Shown here piece after piece: positions 60,678 to 64,000 of a stretch of 64,000 nt of DNA. This DNA is from Geomicrobium halophilum (lineage in GTDB: Bacteria > Bacillota > Bacilli > Bacillales > Marinococcaceae). Position numbers and translations under genes: made by a program. The stretch covers positions 83,692 through 147,691 of the forward strand of contig NZ_JACHHJ010000006.1 in the NCBI RefSeq assembly GCF_014207655.1, given 5' to 3'. Below the pieces are notes generated by a model. That model did no database searches, was not told where the DNA came from, and saw only the letters and a list, made by a program, of their open reading frames with translations. Position 1 is the first letter of the stretch, and every line of letters begins with the position of its first letter.

Positions 60678-61673
60678 ATGGTAACAATTAAAGATGTGGC
60701 TAGACGAGCGAATGTTTCAGTAGCCACTGTTTCGCGCGTTTTGAATCAAAATGGATATGTGAGTGAAGATGCTTCGCGTATTGTTTTGCAAACGATTAAA
60801 GAAATGAATTACCGTCCCAATGCTGTAGCTCGAACTTTATATAAAAAGACATCTAATATGATTGGATTAATTGTGCCCGATATTGAAAATCCTTTTTTTC
60901 CCGAATTGGCACGTGCTGTGGAGGATGTTGCCAATCTATACGGTTACACAGTTGTATTGTGCAATTCTGATCAAGATGTAGAAAAAGAGCAGCGATATGT
61001 GGAAGCGCTCAAACAAAAATACGTAGACGGGTTGATTATGACCTCCCACCAATCGCAGTTCAATGACTACGTAGATGAAAATATCCCCATTATAGCCTTA
61101 GACCGGATCGGTGATGAACGCCTTACAACGGTTGTAGCTAATAATTATGAAGGTGGGCGGCAGGCCGCTCATTATTTAAAGGAAAAAGGGGCAAAATCCT
61201 TGGCGCATATTAGGGGGCCAAAAGGAATTGCTTCCGCGGATGAACGTTATCGAGGATTCCTTGATTATGTGATGGAAAACGAATTGGAATATGTCGTTGA
61301 AGAGTGCTCATTTCAATTAAGTCCAGCGGAACGCTTAGCAGCAAGGTTTTATGATGAATACCCGCAAGCAGATGGTGTGTTTGCCAGTAATGATGTAGTT
61401 GCTGCTGGCTTCTTAAAAGTGGCTTTAAAAAGGGGGATTCCTGTTCCGGACCAGTTGCAATTGATTGGTTTTGATGGTATTTCCTTTGGCCATATGATGT
61501 ATCCCGAGTTAACGACGGTGGCACAACCTATCTATGAGATGGGAGCTTTGGCTTCCAGGTTGTGTATTAAATTAATAGAAGGAAAAGAAATTGATCAAAG
61601 CAAAAATGATCCCGAGTCTTTTTTTCACCAATTACCTGTGTATATGGTAGAGGGAGATACAACAAAGAAATGA
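60678..61673 (+). CDS. LacI-family transcriptional regulator, RbsR-like
   Basis: 331-residue repressor. The N-terminal LacI helix-turn-helix reads VTIKDVARRANVSVATVSRV and the hinge helix RPNAVARTL. The periplasmic-binding-protein-like sensor domain follows (IGLIVPDIENPFFPELARAV; DGVFASNDVVAAGFLKVAL). GGGAGG precedes the ATG at 60678. It heads an operon with ribokinase, nucleoside hydrolase and a NupC-type transporter, so the effector is probably ribose or a nucleoside-derived sugar. Confidence 0.93.
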   Translation: MVTIKDVARRANVSVATVSRVLNQNGYVSEDASRIVLQTIKEMNYRPNAVARTLYKKTSNMIGLIVPDIENPFFPELARAVEDVANLYGYTVVLCNSDQDVEKEQRYVEALKQKYVDGLIMTSHQSQFNDYVDENIPIIALDRIGDERLTTVVANNYEGGRQAAHYLKEKGAKSLAHIRGPKGIASADERYRGFLDYVMENELEYVVEECSFQLSPAERLAARFYDEYPQADGVFASNDVVAAGFLKVALKRGIPVPDQLQLIGFDGISFGHMMYPELTTVAQPIYEMGALASRLCIKLIEGKEIDQSKNDPESFFHQLPVYMVEGDTTKK

Positions 61674-61718
61674 GCACATAACCAGGATGTACAGAGAAAA
61701 TAGGGAAGAGTGGTATCG

Positions 61719-62657
61719 ATGAATAGGGAACCTATAATTACAGTTGTGGGAAGCATCAACATGGATTTGGTTGCTTCGAGCACAAGGCGCCCGATTACGG
61801 GTGAGACTCTACACGGAGAGGATTTTCAGACAATTTCTGGAGGTAAGGGAGCTAACCAGGCAGTAGCTGCAGCAAGATTAGGAGCTAAAGTGAACATGAT
61901 CGGCAGAGTGGGTGATGATGACTTTGGCACTCGTTTGCAGCACAACCTGAAGCAGGAAGGGATTTTTTTGAAAGGAGTGGAACCGGTTACAGATTGCACT
62001 TCAGGTGTAGCAGTGATTACCTTAGCAGAGGGAGATAACAGTATTATTGTGGTAGCGGGGGCAAATTCTTGCGTCACTCCAGATTATGTACAAAAACATC
62101 GTGATTTGATTGCGCAAAGTGATATTGTTCTCACTCAATTAGAGATCCCATTAGAAACGGTAGAAGAAACGGCCCATATCTGTGAAAAATATCACATTCC
62201 GCTTGTGCTAAACCCTGCTCCTGCTCACCCTCTATCTACTTCTTTAGTGTCGAAGGCTACGTTTATCACACCTAACCAGGTGGAGGCCCAACATCTGATC
62301 AGCCAAGTTGAGGAGGACAATATAGAGGCGCTTTTTGAACAATGGGGAAATCAACTGATTATGACAGATGGAAAGGAAGGGGTCATATATTCTGCTGATG
62401 GCCGGATTCAACGGGTTCCCGCCTATCAGGTCAATCCTGTAGATACGACTGGAGCAGGTGACACTTTCAATGGGGCGTTTGCTTATGGAACTGCACGTTC
62501 TTATCCTTTAGAAAGGTCCTGTCAATTTGCCAACGCAGCAGCATCTCTGTCTATTTTGAAAAAGGGAGCTCAGGCAGGAATGCCGTCAAAAAGTGAAGTA
62601 GAGGATTTTATAAGAGCAGAAGAGGAAAAAGATATGGAAATGGACGCTATGAAATAG
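61719..62657 (+). CDS. rbsK: Ribokinase
   Basis: 312-residue PfkB-family kinase that phosphorylates ribose to ribose-5-phosphate. Motifs: VVGSINMDLVASSTRRPITG at the start, SGGKGANQAVAAARLG and the C-terminal DTTGAGDTFNGAFAYG with the catalytic Asp. ATG 61719 follows GGGAAGAG; a GTG at 61710 overlaps that site. Ribose released by the downstream hydrolase is the expected substrate. 46 bases separate it from rbsR. Confidence 0.93.
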   Translation: MNREPIITVVGSINMDLVASSTRRPITGETLHGEDFQTISGGKGANQAVAAARLGAKVNMIGRVGDDDFGTRLQHNLKQEGIFLKGVEPVTDCTSGVAVITLAEGDNSIIVVAGANSCVTPDYVQKHRDLIAQSDIVLTQLEIPLETVEETAHICEKYHIPLVLNPAPAHPLSTSLVSKATFITPNQVEAQHLISQVEEDNIEALFEQWGNQLIMTDGKEGVIYSADGRIQRVPAYQVNPVDTTGAGDTFNGAFAYGTARSYPLERSCQFANAAASLSILKKGAQAGMPSKSEVEDFIRAEEEKDMEMDAMK

Positions 62658-62683
62658 TGCTAGATCTGTACTACCGCATGAAG

Positions 62684-62697
62684 AAAAAGCGCTTTCA
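62684..62697 (-). promoter_or_regulatory. cre-like sequence inside the ribose operon
   Basis: On the minus strand TGAAAGCGCTTTTT matches 12 of 14 positions of the cre consensus. It lies between rbsK and the nucleoside hydrolase, where CcpA could act as a roadblock. Confidence 0.5.
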
Positions 62698-62727
62698 AAC
62701 AAGAATTATAGGAAAGGAGACTCCCTG

Positions 62728-63666
62728 ATGAGCTATGTAATTTTAGATGTAGATACAGGAATTGATGACGCGTTGGCCATTGCCTATGCGGCTCATTCCC
62801 CGGAGGTAAACATATTAGGGATTACCACTACCTTTGGCAATGCAACCGTCAAAGAAACAACTCGAAATACATTACAAGTGTTAGACCTTTTAGAAGCTGA
62901 TAACATTCCGGTTATGGCTGGTGCAGACAAAACATTTATGGGAGATGAGCACCGGGAGAAATCAACATGGATCCACGGGGAGAATGGAATTGGCGATGTT
63001 TGGCTTCCTCAACCACAAAGAGGGGCAAGTCAAATGGAGGCTCATGAGTATATCATTTCAAAAGTAAGAGAGTATCCGCATCAAGTAACCATTGTTACGG
63101 TAGCGAATCAGACAAACTTGGCGGCAGCCATTCAACAGGATCAGGAACTACCAAAACTTGTTCGGGAAGTTGTAGTCATGGGGGGAGCTGTGACGGTTCC
63201 CGGAAATATTACGCCATATGCTGAAGCGAATATTTATACGGACCCCGAAGCGGCCAATTACGTATTTCAATCGGGGACCCCTATCACACTCGTCGGCTTA
63301 GATGTCACAATGAAGACCTTGCTGAAAAGAAACTGTTTGGATGATTGGAGGCAGACCAATACTGATCTTTCTCTCTTTTTAGCAGATATGTGTGATTTTT
63401 ACATGGAGGCCTATAGAGGGAACCAAATTTCCTCGGAAGGATGCGCGCTTCATGATCCGCTGACGGTGGGCGTGCTAATTGATCCGTCCTTTGTTCAGGC
63501 AGTTCCGATGCATGTAGAGGTAGAGACTACGGGGGAAAATAGAGGACAGACCGTAGGAGACAAAAATCAACCGCCTTCCAATATAAAAGTATGTACCGAC
63601 ATTGAAAGCGATCGCTTTGTTTCTCATTTTTTAAAAAGGGTGGTTCATACCGTTACCACTATTTAA
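62728..63666 (+). CDS. Inosine-uridine-type nucleoside hydrolase
   Basis: 312-residue N-ribohydrolase that splits nucleosides into base and ribose. The calcium-binding N-terminus ILDVDTGIDDALAIAYAA is textbook. The middle region VMGGAVTVPGNITPYAEANI and the C-terminal HDPLTVGVLIDP (Asp/His ligands) agree. The loop usually reading G-P-L-T-N-L-A is here VANQTNLAAA, a possible change in substrate specificity. GAAAGGAGAC precedes the ATG. Third gene of the rbsR operon, giving ribose to RbsK. Confidence 0.92.
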   Translation: MSYVILDVDTGIDDALAIAYAAHSPEVNILGITTTFGNATVKETTRNTLQVLDLLEADNIPVMAGADKTFMGDEHREKSTWIHGENGIGDVWLPQPQRGASQMEAHEYIISKVREYPHQVTIVTVANQTNLAAAIQQDQELPKLVREVVVMGGAVTVPGNITPYAEANIYTDPEAANYVFQSGTPITLVGLDVTMKTLLKRNCLDDWRQTNTDLSLFLADMCDFYMEAYRGNQISSEGCALHDPLTVGVLIDPSFVQAVPMHVEVETTGENRGQTVGDKNQPPSNIKVCTDIESDRFVSHFLKRVVHTVTTI

Positions 63667-63728
63667 GTTGAGTGGATAGATAAAGTAGACAAAGAGATAG
63701 TAACATGCTGCATAGGGGGATCAGCAAA

Positions 63729-64000
63729 ATGGAGTTACTGGGGAATATCGCATGGGGACTCATTGCTATCGTGGTATTGATGGGTTTGGCGTTTTTACTC
63801 TCGGTGGATCGGAAGAATATTAACTTGAAAACGGTTCTAGGGGCATTGGCGATTCAGATTGCGATCGCTTTACTGTTCCTCGGCTGGGGTGTCGGGGAAG
63901 AAGTACTGGCGTTTATGAGTAATTTTGTTACGGGTGTTTTAGGCGCTGCAGAAGCCGGGATTAATTTCTTATTCGGTGAAGATTTAATGGCCATGAATGA
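63729..64000 (+). CDS. NupC-type concentrative nucleoside transporter (partial)
   Basis: The 90 visible codons (start ATG 63729 after AGGGGGATC) encode the NupC N-terminus: a helix IAWGLIAIVVLMGLAFLLSV, then IALLFLGWGVGEEVLAFMSN and VLGAAEAGINFLFGED. The gene runs beyond the window. Completes a nucleoside-uptake and -cleavage operon. Confidence 0.85.
   Translation, partial: MELLGNIAWGLIAIVVLMGLAFLLSVDRKNINLKTVLGALAIQIAIALLFLGWGVGEEVLAFMSNFVTGVLGAAEAGINFLFGEDLMAMN

Overview
The window looks like a chromosome segment of a spore-former-type Bacillota, most probably a halophilic or alkaliphilic member of the Bacillaceae. The strongest evidence is the block sigW-rsiW-cdaA-cdaR-glmM-(glmS ribozyme)-glmS at 14.1-21.4 kb, in the Bacillus order. 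Bacillus-style promoters, ribosome-binding sites, a TPP riboswitch and a probable Fur box agree with this. The very acidic extracytoplasmic parts of CdaR and of the secreted subtilase fit life in salt, but the genus cannot be fixed from sequence alone.

Layout. 0.4-4.2 kb: cardiolipin synthase (minus), TPP-riboswitch-controlled thiD and a YcaQ/AlkX-like DNA glycosylase. 4.2-6.8 kb: a MITE-like element, a small unknown gene and nagAB. 7.1-10.7 kb: a three-gene envelope module (alpha/beta hydrolase, membrane-anchored Mur ligase, atypical D-Ala-D-Ala ligase family protein). 10.8-13.4 kb: a 21-bp periodic repeat, a reductase, small genes and remnants. 13.5-13.9 kb: four tRNA genes (Glu, Tyr, Gly, Gly). 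14.1-21.4 kb: the SigW / c-di-AMP / amino-sugar block. 21.7-27.6 kb: an ACR3-type arsenite exporter beside two pseudogenes, a LytTR-DUF3021-ABC transporter system, and fragments of an iron-siderophore permease and an IS3 element.

27.6-40.0 kb is the most interesting part: a sugar-alcohol island. It encodes class I aldolase, transketolase, GlpX phosphatase, a two-subunit dihydroxyacetone-type kinase (DhaL, DhaK), an RpiB-type isomerase, a polyol-type MFS permease, a zinc dehydrogenase resembling erythritol/threitol dehydrogenases, an SDR, a divergent DeoR regulator and an FGGY (ribulokinase-like) kinase. Two of its operons start from promoters sharing a 19-nt element, one followed by a cre-like site. 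The gene set suggests oxidation of a tetritol (threitol/erythritol) to erythrulose, phosphorylation, isomerisation to erythrose-4-phosphate, and entry into the pentose phosphate pathway by transketolase and possibly aldolase/GlpX via sedoheptulose bisphosphate. The substrate is inference.

40-50 kb carries a siderophore-binding-protein remnant, a probably Fur-controlled ABC exporter, two divergent AraC-GyrI-like paralogs, a soluble GAF histidine kinase with its NarL-type regulator, an FMN reductase and a 14-TM MFS exporter. 50-57 kb is a decay zone of small stress or detoxification-type genes with many frameshifts, nonsense codons and truncations. 57-64 kb holds small membrane proteins, a secreted subtilisin-like protease, an orphan helix-turn-helix protein, and an RbsR-RbsK-nucleoside hydrolase-NupC operon preceded by a perfect 22-bp palindromic operator and running off the window end.
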